Positions 39,679 through 48,562 are shown, numbered from the stretch's first letter. The stretch is DNA of 64,000 nt from RYN-230 sp963770545 (GCA_963770545.1 CAVYQF010000006.1:62001-126000), one strand, 5' to 3'. Numbers and translations: made by a program. The notes: generated by a model not told the origin, from the letters alone.

Positions 39679-41287
39679 AGACGAGTCCCTCGGCAGCGGG
39701 GATGGGCGGACCGGAGAGAGTCACTTCCACCTTTTTCCGGGTCACCCAGCCCTGACGGTGACAGGTGGCCATCCCGTAGAAGCGGATCTGGCGCAGGACC
39801 AGGAGGTACCACAGGGCGGCGCAGGGCAGCAGCGTCGTTGAGGCCAGCCAGGTGGGCCACCGGAGGTCAGAGCGGCTCACGGTGACCAGGCGCAGGGCTA
39901 CCGCGAGCGGCCAGGCGACCAAGGCGAGACTGCTGGCCAGGACCAGGTTGCGGGTGGCCGGCCAGGCGAACGGCACGGCCAGGGACACCGCGGCCGACGC
40001 GAAGAAGGCGTACTGCTGGTACACCACGAACCACCAGGCGTAGGAGCGTATCCGCAGATAGCGCATCCGCCACAGCGTCCGGATCGTGGACGCCCGCATC
40101 CAGCGCGTCCACTGGCGCAGATGGTGCGACAGTGTCTCGGGGTATACCGGCATCGACACCGCCGTGGGCTGATGGACGGCCCGCCCGTGCAGCAGGGAGA
40201 ACATGCTCAGGGCGGTGTCATCGCCCAGGGTCACCGGTATCCCGAAGAATTTCTCTTCCAGGTAGGCGGGCAGGCAGCGGTGAATCAGCCACCCCCGGTA
40301 GAGCGAGAAGGCACCCGGGTTAATTACCACATTCCCCCCGGCGACGCTCTGCGCACTCATGGTAAAAAGCTGGAATGCGAGAGATCGCAGGCCCATGGCC
40401 CGGGTGAGAATGTTGGTCTTCAGGTTGTAAGCCATCTCCAGACCCGCAACCGAGGTGACCTCACGGCTGGCGAACGGCTTGAGGCCCTCCTCGATGGCGC
40501 GATGCTCGAGGGCGGAGTCTGAATCCATTGTGGCGTAGATGTCGGCATTGGGCACCGCCCGGAATGCCGCAGCCTGCGCGTGCTTTTTGCCCTGGTTCTC
40601 CTGGCGTATCCAGATGAATTCCGTGGTCGCTGGGTGGGCCTGCCAGCGAGACCGCACATTGGTGTAATCGGCCGTGGAACCGTCATCGACCACGATCACC
40701 CAGTCGAGCGTGCGGGTCTGGGTGAATAGGGCGTAAATGGTCCGGTCCAGGATGGCTGGATCCTCGTTGTAGCAGGGGATCACGGCGGCGACCGCCAGCC
40801 GGTGCAGCTTGACGCGCTGCGCGTCCGTCACAGTGAAGGGACGCTGGAACCAGGCCAGCAGGAGCTGGGAGAGCACGAATCCCAGGCTGAGCGCCCATAC
40901 CACGAGCATCCAGCTCTCGCGCGGAGAGACCAGGCTCAGGGTGTTCCGGTGCAGGAAGATCGAGCCGGCCACGATCATGATGACCGGGATGATGGCCAGC
41001 GCCCGGCGCGGCCGGAAGGTGACCCGCGGAATCTGGAAGCCGGGGCTAACGGCTACGGCTCCATCGCCGGCTTCCCGCGGCGGAAGAACAGCCGTACTGT
41101 CACCGTCAGCAGGAGGGTAGCGCATGCTGAGATCCCGAACACGATCCAGACCACCGCTCCGAACCCAGGACCGTCCTTCACGAAATTCCCCCCCATTGTT
41201 TGCGCTAAGCAGCGGATCATCATCGTAAGTCCCCATGATCCAGGAAATCCTCCCCAAGAGTGACCGGCTTTCGGTCATGGACATCAT
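39665..41287 (-). CDS. membrane family 2 glycosyltransferase (processive polysaccharide synthase)
   Basis: A 540-residue GT2 enzyme with two N-terminal helices (about 95-112 and 125-147), a cytosolic GT-A domain and four or more C-terminal helices. Catalytic motifs: 'VIPCYNEDPAILDRTIYALF', 'VIVVDDGSTADYTN', the DxD 'MDSDSALEH', 'GDDTALSMF' and the processivity motif QxxRW in 'RQWTRWMRAS'. This is the plan of hyaluronan, chitin and NodC-type synthases. The donor sugar is unknown. ATG 41287 is used, but ATG 41236 ('MGTYDDDPLL', GAGG upstream) is equally possible; the first 90 residues are not conserved in the family. Confidence 0.85.
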   Translation of the reverse strand: MMSMTESRSLLGRISWIMGTYDDDPLLSANNGGEFREGRSWVRSGGLDRVRDLSMRYPPADGDSTAVLPPREAGDGAVAVSPGFQIPRVTFRPRRALAIIPVIMIVAGSIFLHRNTLSLVSPRESWMLVVWALSLGFVLSQLLLAWFQRPFTVTDAQRVKLHRLAVAAVIPCYNEDPAILDRTIYALFTQTRTLDWVIVVDDGSTADYTNVRSRWQAHPATTEFIWIRQENQGKKHAQAAAFRAVPNADIYATMDSDSALEHRAIEEGLKPFASREVTSVAGLEMAYNLKTNILTRAMGLRSLAFQLFTMSAQSVAGGNVVINPGAFSLYRGWLIHRCLPAYLEEKFFGIPVTLGDDTALSMFSLLHGRAVHQPTAVSMPVYPETLSHHLRQWTRWMRASTIRTLWRMRYLRIRSYAWWFVVYQQYAFFASAAVSLAVPFAWPATRNLVLASSLALVAWPLAVALRLVTVSRSDLRWPTWLASTTLLPCAALWYLLVLRQIRFYGMATCHRQGWVTRKKVEVTLSGPPIPAAEGLVYEQG

Positions 41288-41510
41288 ACAATTTTCGGGC
41301 CGGAGGTTCAGGTAAACATTCTAGATGCCTATTTCTTCCCATTTCCTGGCCGTAACTGGGGGACGCTTTGGGGTTAACAAGCCATATCTCCGGTACTCTT
41401 CGGCAAGACATATAAATCCACCTGAATCCCGGGCACGCTGCCACGAGACGTGTCGGCATCTGGTTTAAATGACCTGCAATCCCCCGGACCGGGAGATAAC
41501 GAATGCCCCG

Positions 41511-41569
41511 GTGTCAGCCGGTGAGGCCGAGGTGTCAGCCGGTGAGGCCGAGGTGTCAGCGGTGAGACG
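41511..41569 (-). repeat. 2.5 tandem copies of a 21-bp unit containing the epimerase stop codon
   Basis: Plus-strand unit GTGTCAGCCGGTGAGGCCGAG (one base over twenty; stop codon read as TCA) occurs at 41511-41531 and 41532-41552, then partially from 41553. The TCA at 41556-41558 in the last copy is the TGA stop of the minus-strand epimerase gene; the other copies repeat that stop downstream of the gene. Confidence 0.92.
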
Positions 41570-42956
41570 GCACCGCGTCCGCCGAGTCCGCCGAGTCCGC
41601 CGCGCCCGCGTGCCACTCGATCGTGGCCAGCATCCGTTCGTGCCTGGCATCCATGCGGTCCCGGTGCGGCGCGGCAATCTGGGCTGCCCGGCTCAGGACC
41701 TGGCGTGGGACAGCCGACAAGGTGGCATCAAACAGCGACCACGAGAGTTCGTCGAGCGCCGCGCGCACTGCCCCGGGCTCCTCGGTTCGCGAGCAGGTGC
41801 CCGCAAGCGCGTCCATCTGCTCGTCTAGTGCGCCGGCCGGTGCCATCTGAAGCGGGAACACATCGACGTCCGGACAACCCGACCGCCGGGCGCCGGTGGC
41901 CTCGAAGGCACTGATCAGCGGGCTGACGTTACCAGCGGTCATCGGGTCGTAGAGCCCGGGGAACGCCGTAACCTCATACCCGCGGTCATAGCCGCTGAAG
42001 TAGATGGGGGCCGCGGAACCGGTCCACGCGAGCATGCCGAGTGCCACGTCGAGCAGGGTCACCGGCCAGCCAAGATCGCTGATGGCATGCACAGGCAGCG
42101 AGCCGGGCTGCGCGCCTGCCTCGGCCGCCAGCAGCAACTGCGCCGCCTGCAGTGCTGACTGAACGTAGAAGGCGATACCGGTGTCGTGCAGGCGGATCAC
42201 CCCGCCGTCACACCAGTCCAGCAGCCGGCCATGGATGATCGAGTTGTCGATCACGTGGGTGAACCTCGCGACCGAGCAGGTGGCCAGCCCGCGCGCCGCT
42301 GCCTGCCAGAGCAGCCACTCGGCGACCCGCTTGGAGGCCGTGTACACCTCGGGTGAATAGGGGCGCAGGGCCTTCCCGGTCAACGCGAAGATCACGTGCG
42401 GAACCCGGCACGACGCGGCGGCGCTGATCACATTGCAGGTGCCGAGCACATTGGTGGTCACGGTGCGGTGCACCTCGCGCTCGGCGAGGCCCGGATCCCG
42501 CTGTCCCGCGACGTGGAAGACGATGTCGCATCTGACCTGGTCGAAGACGGCGGAAAGCTGATCAGCATCCCTGATATCAGCCTGGACATACTCAGCGTCC
42601 GGAAGCCGCGGCCACCCCTGGGTGATGCCGCGACTGACGCTCACCAGCCGCGCGGGCGAGAACCGCGCGAGTTGAGCCATCAGCGCGGAACCGATACACC
42701 CCGAGCCACCAGTGACCAGTATCCGCTTGCCCTGCAGGCATCTCGCCAGGACGGGCTCCGGCAGGTCGATGTCTTTCCGGACTGCGGCCAGGAACCGGCC
42801 GTACTCTTCTTGCGCCTCCGGCTTGCTGGCCAGCAGTGCCTGGGTAAGAGTCGCCAGGCGCTCCGACTCAGCGGGCGTCAGGCATGCCCGGCCGCGCGGC
42901 ACTGTCTCATGCATGCCCGCGATGATCTCTGCAGCAGTCCGCACCATGCTCTCCAT
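41556..42956 (-). CDS. NAD-dependent epimerase/dehydratase (extended SDR)
   Basis: A 466-residue extended short-chain dehydrogenase of the nucleotide-sugar epimerase/dehydratase type. An N-terminal helical stretch (1-75) precedes the Rossmann fold 'ILVTGGSGCIGSALMAQLA'; 'DIVFHVAGQRDPG' and the catalytic 'YTASKRVAEWLL' (Tyr-x-x-x-Lys) follow. The C-terminal 150 residues are unusual for UDP-glucose epimerases. Neighbouring glycosyltransferase and hydrolases suggest it supplies or modifies a sugar nucleotide for polysaccharide synthesis. ATG 42956 is the first start; ATG 42947 is close by. Confidence 0.8.
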   Translation of the reverse strand: MESMVRTAAEIIAGMHETVPRGRACLTPAESERLATLTQALLASKPEAQEEYGRFLAAVRKDIDLPEPVLARCLQGKRILVTGGSGCIGSALMAQLARFSPARLVSVSRGITQGWPRLPDAEYVQADIRDADQLSAVFDQVRCDIVFHVAGQRDPGLAEREVHRTVTTNVLGTCNVISAAASCRVPHVIFALTGKALRPYSPEVYTASKRVAEWLLWQAAARGLATCSVARFTHVIDNSIIHGRLLDWCDGGVIRLHDTGIAFYVQSALQAAQLLLAAEAGAQPGSLPVHAISDLGWPVTLLDVALGMLAWTGSAAPIYFSGYDRGYEVTAFPGLYDPMTAGNVSPLISAFEATGARRSGCPDVDVFPLQMAPAGALDEQMDALAGTCSRTEEPGAVRAALDELSWSLFDATLSAVPRQVLSRAAQIAAPHRDRMDARHERMLATIEWHAGAADSADSADAVPSHR

Positions 42957-43513
42957 TGGTTCAGCACCGGCTCAAATCACGATCCGCTGCACAATCTGGC
43001 CTTTTATTCACAAGCCAGCGAGCGGTCATCGTGAACTATTCGGGGTCGAACCGGGTCATCGGGGAGATGAACTTCGCCCAGGCCGCCTCCATGGATCCAG
43101 CATATCGTGCGCCGAGGCCGCATGAATGCCGTCATCTCGGAGGTGGTCGTCAAACCCGCAGCCGGTTCGTGTGAAAACCAGCCGTAACTTCACTGTTAAC
43201 ACGAAGACGTGTACTGAGCGCTTTAATCTGACAATTCTGAGCCTTAAGGACACCTCGGGCCAGGCTAGGCTCCGGCCAGACCCCCGCCAGCCAGGACCGC
43301 ATCCGTGTCCTGGCGATATAGAGTGAAACCGTAGTCAATCGTCCCAATAAGAGCGAGCATAATAGCCGTATCCGGCGCATTTCAGGCCAAGTTTTAGTGC
43401 GCCGTGTTTGGCGAGCTCGCGCGGTGCGCAAAATGTTTTCGGGAAGCATAAGTGTCACTGAGATCAATGCGGTTACGGTGGTGGCCCAAACGCGCAGAAA
43501 GGAAGATGACATC
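42957..43513. other. 557-bp divergent intergenic region, lower GC, no gene seen
   Basis: It separates the epimerase (minus) from the GH12 gene (plus). Short open frames here have no protein-like composition. The stretch 43150-43420 is clearly less GC-rich than its surroundings and probably carries promoters in both directions and a long 5' leader. AAAGGAAG at 43498-43505 is the ribosome site for ATG 43514. Confidence 0.5.
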
Positions 43514-44299
43514 ATGTACCGTCCCATCGGCCGGTCAGCGACAAAACTGCTGAGCGTGATGACAGCCGCAGCCACCTGCGTGACCCTCGCCGGGGTCGCC
43601 GGCGCCACCGCATCGTCCGCGGTGGTGGCCTGCAAGGCCTGGCAGGCCTTGCAGGTCAGCGGACCAGGCGGGCAGCAGTACGTGGTCAGGAATAAGCCCA
43701 GCATCAACCACAACGACCAGGGAATGTGCCTCTCAGACCCGGGGCGGCGCGCGGGCTTCACCGTTACCCGCTCCCCGGGATGGGCGGCGTCATCGAAAGT
43801 GCGGGCCTATCCCTACATTGGGACCGGCTGCTTCGAGGGAGCGTGCCCTGCGGGCGGCGCCGGCGCCCTGCAAAAGGCAGGATCCCTCGGGAACTACACC
43901 GTGCGCTGGTCGACCGTGACCCCGCCGAACAGCGGCGTGTATAACTCGTCCCTGGACCTGTGGCTCGGCCCCCACGTCGGAGCCGGTACCTCAGAGATTA
44001 TGATCTGGCTCCGGTACAGCAAGCCGGCGTGGTGGGAGGGCCTGTACCCGACTGTGATGATCGACGGCGCGAAATGGTACGTGGTGCCGCACACCACGGC
44101 TCCCGGCAACTATTACCTCTCGTTCCGGCGGGCCACTCCGGTGGCCGCAGCCACGCTGCGGATAGCGCCGTTCATGGCGGCGGCCAAGCGACTCGGCGAA
44201 GTCCGCTCGTCCTGGCTGCTTTGGGCCGTTCAGGCCGGCTTCGAAATCTGGTCGGGCGGGAAAGGCCTAGCGATCACCAAGTTCTCGGTGACACCGTAA
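43514..44299 (+). CDS. secreted GH12-family endoglucanase-like protein
   Basis: A 261-residue exported beta-jelly-roll hydrolase. The signal peptide is 'LLSVMTAAATCVTLAGVAGA' with cleavage near 'ATASSA'. GH12 hallmarks: nucleophile Glu161 in 'TSEIMIWLRYSKP', 'TVMIDGAKWYVV' and acid/base Glu244 in 'AGFEIWSGGKGLAI'. The 83-residue spacing matches characterised GH12 cellulases. It hydrolyses beta-1,4-glucan or xyloglucan outside the cell. The GT2 and GH26-like genes nearby suggest biomass use or self-polysaccharide turnover. ATG 43514 is preceded by AAAGGAAG. Confidence 0.88.
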   Translation: MYRPIGRSATKLLSVMTAAATCVTLAGVAGATASSAVVACKAWQALQVSGPGGQQYVVRNKPSINHNDQGMCLSDPGRRAGFTVTRSPGWAASSKVRAYPYIGTGCFEGACPAGGAGALQKAGSLGNYTVRWSTVTPPNSGVYNSSLDLWLGPHVGAGTSEIMIWLRYSKPAWWEGLYPTVMIDGAKWYVVPHTTAPGNYYLSFRRATPVAAATLRIAPFMAAAKRLGEVRSSWLLWAVQAGFEIWSGGKGLAITKFSVTP

Positions 44300-44313
44300 T
44301 CCTGGCCCCGGGA

Positions 44314-44997
44314 CTATTGGCCCGACGCGCCTGCGAGCCGGGCCGCGAAGGCCGCCGCCTGCGACCGCCGGTGCATGCCCAGCTTGGTCAGCACCGAGGA
44401 CACATAGTTCTTGGCGGTCTTCTCCGACAGGGACATGTGCTCAGCAATCTGGCGGTTGGTCAGGCCGTCACCGATCAGGTCCAGGACCCGCTTCTCCTGG
44501 GCTGAAAGGGCCGACACCGGAGCTTCGCCCTGGGCTCCTTCACGCAGGCGCCGCATCACCCGTTGCGCGGCGTCAGCATCGAGAGTTGACTGGCCGGCCG
44601 CGATCGCGCGCACTGCGTCGATCAACTCGCTGCCAGACGCCTGCTTGGTCACATAGCCAGCCGCCCCGGCCATGATGGCGCCCAGCAACGCCCGGTCGTC
44701 CCCGTACGCGGTGAGCATCAGGCAGGCCGTCCCGGGGACCGCGGAACGTATCTCACGGCACACCCGTACGCCATCCCCGTCCGGCAGCCGGACATCGAGC
44801 AGGCCCACGTCAGGCCGCAGCACCAGCATGCGGTTCATCCCTGATTCGGCGGTCCCCGCCTCACCGACTACCTCGATGTCTGTTTCCGCATCAAGCAGAT
44901 CCCTCAGCCCGCGGCGCACCACTTCATGGTCATCGAGCAAGAACACGCGGATCGGCGGACGACCGCCCTCAGCCTCCACGCCGGATGATTCACTCAT
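44314..44997 (-). CDS. NarL/LuxR-family response regulator, DosR/DevR-like
   Basis: A 227-residue two-domain response regulator. The receiver domain has the acidic pair in 'FLLDDHE', the phospho-acceptor Asp68 in 'LLDVRLPDG' and 'LTAYGDD'/'YVTKQ'. The C-terminal LuxR helix-turn-helix contains 'LTNRQIAEHMSLSEKTAKNY' then 'VSSVLTKLGMHRR', the recognition helix pattern of mycobacterial DosR (hypoxia/NO dormancy regulator). It is divergent from a receiver/kinase-like gene 150 bp away, which could be its signalling partner. Targets cannot be identified here. Confidence 0.88.
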   Translation of the reverse strand: MSESSGVEAEGGRPPIRVFLLDDHEVVRRGLRDLLDAETDIEVVGEAGTAESGMNRMLVLRPDVGLLDVRLPDGDGVRVCREIRSAVPGTACLMLTAYGDDRALLGAIMAGAAGYVTKQASGSELIDAVRAIAAGQSTLDADAAQRVMRRLREGAQGEAPVSALSAQEKRVLDLIGDGLTNRQIAEHMSLSEKTAKNYVSSVLTKLGMHRRSQAAAFAARLAGASGQ

Positions 44998-45147
44998 CGG
45001 AACCCCCTAGTCCAACCGTCATCAAACCCCGATGCGGTAGTGGGAGCAATCACCTCCCGATGCGGATGTTACTACAATTTGCACTTAATACGCTACTCAC
45101 CGTAAGCTAGCCCTCTCGGGGATCAGGCGCCTCGACCGGGAGGCACG
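44998..45147. promoter_or_regulatory. shared divergent promoter region of the two signalling genes
   Basis: 150 bp with an AT-rich core at 45066-45105. GGGAGG at about 45138 is the ribosome site for GTG 45148. No clear DosR-type palindrome was recognised. Confidence 0.4.
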
Positions 45148-46278
45148 GTGGCGGGGGATTCGGCCAGTCCGCGAGTGCTCGTGGTAGATGACGCGGAGGC
45201 GATCCGCACCGTCATCCGCCGGGTGCTGACCGGAGCCGGTTACCACGTTGACGTCGCGGCCACGGTGCCGCAGGCGCGGTCGATGGACCCCGCCGGATAT
45301 GACGCGCTGCTGGTAGACGCCCGCCTGGGCCGGGAACGGGGAATCGCGCTGATCCAGGCGCTGGTGGCCGAGGACCCGGCGGTGGCCGGCCGGTGCCTGC
45401 TGATCACCGGCGGGAACCCCGACGTGGCCCCCATGGGTGTCGTCTGCCTGACCAAGCCGTTCCGCCCGGATGATCTCATCGCCGCGGTGGACGCGCTGCA
45501 TCCGGCACATCCCGCCCGCCGCCCCGGAGGACCACAGCGCCCCGAGGTACCACGGGCCGCCCGCCCCGAGGTATCACGGGCCGCCCGCCCCGAGATGCCA
45601 CCAGGAATATCCCCCGGCCTGCCCCCCGTTGGGCAGCTCCTCACCATGATCGGCAGACTCCGGGCCGGTGAGCGCGCGGCGATCGCGGACTTCATCCATG
45701 ATGGCCCGATCCAGGATCTTACCGCCGCCTTGCTGGGCGTTCAGGCTCTGACCAGGCTGCTGCCCAGCGACCTGGCGCCGCACGCGGCCGAACTCGGGCA
45801 CCATCTAGATGCTGCGGTCAGGTCGGTGCGCCAGATCGTTGACGATAACGCTCTTCCCATCCAGGCGGAGCCTGGGCTGTCCGGCCTGGTGCAGCGGCGC
45901 ACCGCCTGGCTGCCTTTCTCGCCGGTCACAGCGGAGTTCCAGCGGGGTCCCGCCACCGAGGGAGCGGGCGCCCAGGCAGTCGGGGCCCAGGCAGGCGCCA
46001 TCGCGGAGATCTTGGAGCTGGCGCTGTTCGCCCTGGCCGGCCTCGCCCCGCCCGGCCGGGCTGACATCCTGGTCCGGGCCGGGGAGCCGGTGCTGGAAGT
46101 TCAGCTGACCCTCACTCCCCCGGAGGCCGTCCCTCCGGGAGCAGGCGACGCGGCAGCGGCTCACGCGGCCCTGGCCGAGCTGGCCCAGGCCCTCGGCGGC
46201 ACCGCGCGGGCCAGCTTCGGGGCCTTCCCCTGGCGCGCCTGGATCCGGTGCCGGGCCGTCCCGCAGCCTGGGGATTAG
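45148..46278 (+). CDS. receiver domain fused to a degenerate histidine-kinase core
   Basis: A 376-residue protein. Residues 8-118 are a receiver domain ('RVLVVDDAEAIRTVIRRVL', Asp57 in 'LLVDARLG', Lys in 'CLTKPF'). A Pro/Arg-rich linker with repeated 'RPEV(P/S)RAA' follows. Residues 170-240 resemble a HisKA_3 dimerisation helix with His184 in 'ADFIHDGPIQDLTAAL', the H-box of NarX/DosS-type kinases. The C-terminal part occupies the ATPase position but lacks a clear N-box Asn and the DxGxG motif, so autophosphorylation is doubtful. The order receiver-then-kinase is unusual. It is divergent from the DosR-like regulator. Confidence 0.7.
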   Translation: MAGDSASPRVLVVDDAEAIRTVIRRVLTGAGYHVDVAATVPQARSMDPAGYDALLVDARLGRERGIALIQALVAEDPAVAGRCLLITGGNPDVAPMGVVCLTKPFRPDDLIAAVDALHPAHPARRPGGPQRPEVPRAARPEVSRAARPEMPPGISPGLPPVGQLLTMIGRLRAGERAAIADFIHDGPIQDLTAALLGVQALTRLLPSDLAPHAAELGHHLDAAVRSVRQIVDDNALPIQAEPGLSGLVQRRTAWLPFSPVTAEFQRGPATEGAGAQAVGAQAGAIAEILELALFALAGLAPPGRADILVRAGEPVLEVQLTLTPPEAVPPGAGDAAAAHAALAELAQALGGTARASFGAFPWRAWIRCRAVPQPGD

Positions 46279-46297
46279 GCACAGGCTGCGGGACGGC
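46255..46297. terminator. bidirectional terminator with a stop codon in the loop
   Basis: Perfect 16-bp stem: GCCGTCCCGCAGCCTG (46255-46270) pairs with CAGGCTGCGGGACGGC (46282-46297), with an 11-nt loop. It lies between convergent genes. The left arm encodes the last residues of the receiver/kinase protein, and its TAG stop (46276-46278) is in the loop. Confidence 0.8.
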
Positions 46298-46309
46298 TAG
46301 GTCAGCCGC

Positions 46310-47716
46310 TCAAGAACGGGGGGCGAGGTCTCGGAGCACACCATCCAGGCCCGCGATATAGAAGCCGCCGTGCGAGACGGCCGGAGAGCCCCAGAAGCCG
46401 CTGTTGTCGGGCTTCTGCGTCCAGAGGGTCGCGCCGGTCGCCAGGCTGAGCGCGTACATACTGCCTTCGGTGCTCGCGGCCACGAGCACCTGCCGCCCGA
46501 TCGGCCCGGTGACCGCGGGAGAATCGAAGAAGGTGGCCTGGGGAAGGACGTGCCAGACCGGCGCTCCGGTGGTGGCGTTGAGCGCGTAGACACCAGTGTC
46601 GGAGTCGACGTAGAGCCGGTCGCCGACCAGGGAGGCCCCCGCCACGTCGCCGTTGGTGCCCTTAACGAGGGCGTGCTTCCAGATCAGCGCGCCGGTGGCG
46701 AGGTTGAGGGCATAGACGATCTTGTCTTTGCCGGTCACGTAGACGACGCCGTTGGCGAAACCATTCCGCCCGCGCGGGGAAATGGTTGGAGGGGCGCCCA
46801 CGTCAGAATCTGCCGCGGTGCTCGTCTGATAGCGCCAGACCCGCGCGCCAGTGTTGGCGTTGAGCGCGTACACGGAATCGTCTCTGTCCTTGCTGCCAAA
46901 CACGAGCAGCGGAACGCCGTTCGCACCAATCCCGTACGCGGCAGAGGACCAGGTACCGTCCGGGCTGCCCGTCCACGAGTTGAATTCCCAGTCCTTGGTG
47001 CAGGCGCCGTGCGTGCCACCGGGACCGTACATAGCATATTCCGCTCCCGATACCCCGCCCGGAACGGTGCCGTCGTAGACCACCGGCCCTGACCCATTGT
47101 TGACCACGACTGGAGAGGCGAGGATGGCCTGCCCGGTGCTGAATGAGCACATCCGCGCGCCTGTCGAGGCGTTCAGGGCGTAGATGACGCCGGCCGTCGA
47201 GCCGAAGTACACGACGCCCCCGGCCACCGCGGGCGAGTTCTCGACCACCCCGTTAGGCAGGGTGAAGCTCCACGCCGCGGGACCACCGGCCACCGGATAC
47301 GCGTAGAAGTGGTTGCCGGCGCCAGCGTAGACCAGAGCCCGGCCGCCGACTGTGGCCACGGCCGGGGAGGTGTAGCTGGGCGTGCCGAGTCGCGCGGTCC
47401 ACCGGGTAGCTAGCGAGGACGCGGTCGTGGTACTGATCGCAGTCTCCGGGGAGAGACCGGAGTGGCCGGGATCGTTGCGGGACATCGGCCAGTCGGAGAA
47501 GCCGGTCCCGGCGCCCGGGACTAATCTGCTGCCCGGGCCCGCGTGCGCGGGTCCGGTTGTCCCGAGCGTCCTGGCCATTCCCGCATCACGTGCGGCACCA
47601 GAAAAGGGGGCCGCACTGGCGGTGCCAGCGATCCCCAGCGCACCGGCCATCGCGACACCTGCCGCCGCGGCGACCAGGGCGGGCCTGGGTTGTGGCCTGA
47701 GCTTTGACATCAGCAT
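46310..47716 (-). CDS. secreted PQQ-like beta-propeller repeat protein
   Basis: A 468-residue exported protein. The signal peptide is 'ALVAAAAGVAMAGALGIAGT' ending 'ASA'. The mature part has about seven propeller blades of the PQQ/quinoprotein type, with recurring 'VYALNA(S/T)TGA' segments ('VIYALNASTGARMCSF', 'SVYALNANTGARVWRY', 'IVYALNLATGALIWKH', 'GVYALNATTGAPVWHV', 'SMYALSLATGATLWTQ'). Calcium/PQQ ligands of true dehydrogenases were not identified, so it is more likely a scaffold or sensor than an enzyme. Start ATG 47716 or 47710. Confidence 0.88.
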   Translation of the reverse strand: MLMSKLRPQPRPALVAAAAGVAMAGALGIAGTASAAPFSGAARDAGMARTLGTTGPAHAGPGSRLVPGAGTGFSDWPMSRNDPGHSGLSPETAISTTTASSLATRWTARLGTPSYTSPAVATVGGRALVYAGAGNHFYAYPVAGGPAAWSFTLPNGVVENSPAVAGGVVYFGSTAGVIYALNASTGARMCSFSTGQAILASPVVVNNGSGPVVYDGTVPGGVSGAEYAMYGPGGTHGACTKDWEFNSWTGSPDGTWSSAAYGIGANGVPLLVFGSKDRDDSVYALNANTGARVWRYQTSTAADSDVGAPPTISPRGRNGFANGVVYVTGKDKIVYALNLATGALIWKHALVKGTNGDVAGASLVGDRLYVDSDTGVYALNATTGAPVWHVLPQATFFDSPAVTGPIGRQVLVAASTEGSMYALSLATGATLWTQKPDNSGFWGSPAVSHGGFYIAGLDGVLRDLAPRS

Positions 47717-48059
47717 GCTCCTGTCGTTGGTTGTCTACTGCCGTCCTATCCGGATCATTACGACGAGTAAGTTGCGTTTTCCACCAGAATTGGACAATGT
47801 TCGCACTCCAGTCTTGACCCGGTGGACTAGCGCCTGGCAGCGTACCCCCATTCTCCGTCCAGGAATGGATATTTTAAATCTTGAGTCCGCATGCGCACCG
47901 ATGTCATTTCATTACCAGCCAGGCATGTAACGGCACAAAACGGTGGAAAGAAATCCCTTTCCGGCACAGCAGGGATAAAGACAGAACTTTCATCCGGCGC
48001 GGAACACCAGGGTTCAATAGGGCACAGCATCACGCTAATTCTGCTGCTACAGTCGGGTC
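47717..48059. other. 343-bp divergent intergenic region without a gene
   Basis: It separates the propeller gene (minus) from the NUDIX gene (plus). Several AT-rich patches (47740-47800, 47865-47885, 47930-47960) contrast with the coding DNA and are the likely promoters. The sequence just before GTG 48060 (around 48030-48050) has no ribosome site, so the NUDIX message may be leaderless. Short frames here are not protein-like. Confidence 0.45.
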
Positions 48060-48560
48060 GTGACTTCCATCCGATCGGGAGTAATCCCAGCCGATATCTA
48101 TGTGGCCTCGCTGGCCCGGAAGTGGATGGCTGCAGGCGCCTTGTGCCGTGACCAAAGTGGCCAGGTCCTGCTCGTGGACCCCGTGTACCGGGACACCTGG
48201 GATGTGCCTGGAGGCGTGGTCGAGGCCGAGGAGTCGCCCCATGCGGCCTGCCGCCGCGAGATGGCCGAGGAAATCGGGCTAAACCGCCCATTGGGCCGGG
48301 TTCTCGCGGTGGACTGGGCTCCTTCTCGGCCTGACTACCCGGAGGGCCTCGTCGTGATCTACGACGGTGGCGTGCTCCGACCCAGAGACATCGCCGCCAT
48401 CACGGTCCCGTCCGACGAACTGGACGGCTTCGCGTTCGTCCGGCCCAGCCAGGTAGCGGCCCGGGTCAGGCCGATCGTGGCCCGCAGGATCCAGGCCTGC
48501 CTGAACGCCCTGGACACCGGGGCGGTCGCCGCGCTCGACGACGGTAACCCGATCACCTGA
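48060..48560 (+). CDS. NUDIX hydrolase
   Basis: A 166-residue NUDIX pyrophosphohydrolase. The Nudix box is complete: 'GGVVEAEESPHAACRREMAE' followed by 'EIGL', fitting GX5EX7REUXEEXGU, so the metal-binding glutamates are present. It hydrolyses a nucleoside diphosphate linked to another group; the substrate is unknown. It converges on the phosphoribosyltransferase gene with 2 bp between stops. Start GTG 48060, with no ribosome site. Confidence 0.88.
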   Translation: MTSIRSGVIPADIYVASLARKWMAAGALCRDQSGQVLLVDPVYRDTWDVPGGVVEAEESPHAACRREMAEEIGLNRPLGRVLAVDWAPSRPDYPEGLVVIYDGGVLRPRDIAAITVPSDELDGFAFVRPSQVAARVRPIVARRIQACLNALDTGAVAALDDGNPIT

Positions 48561-48562
48561 CC

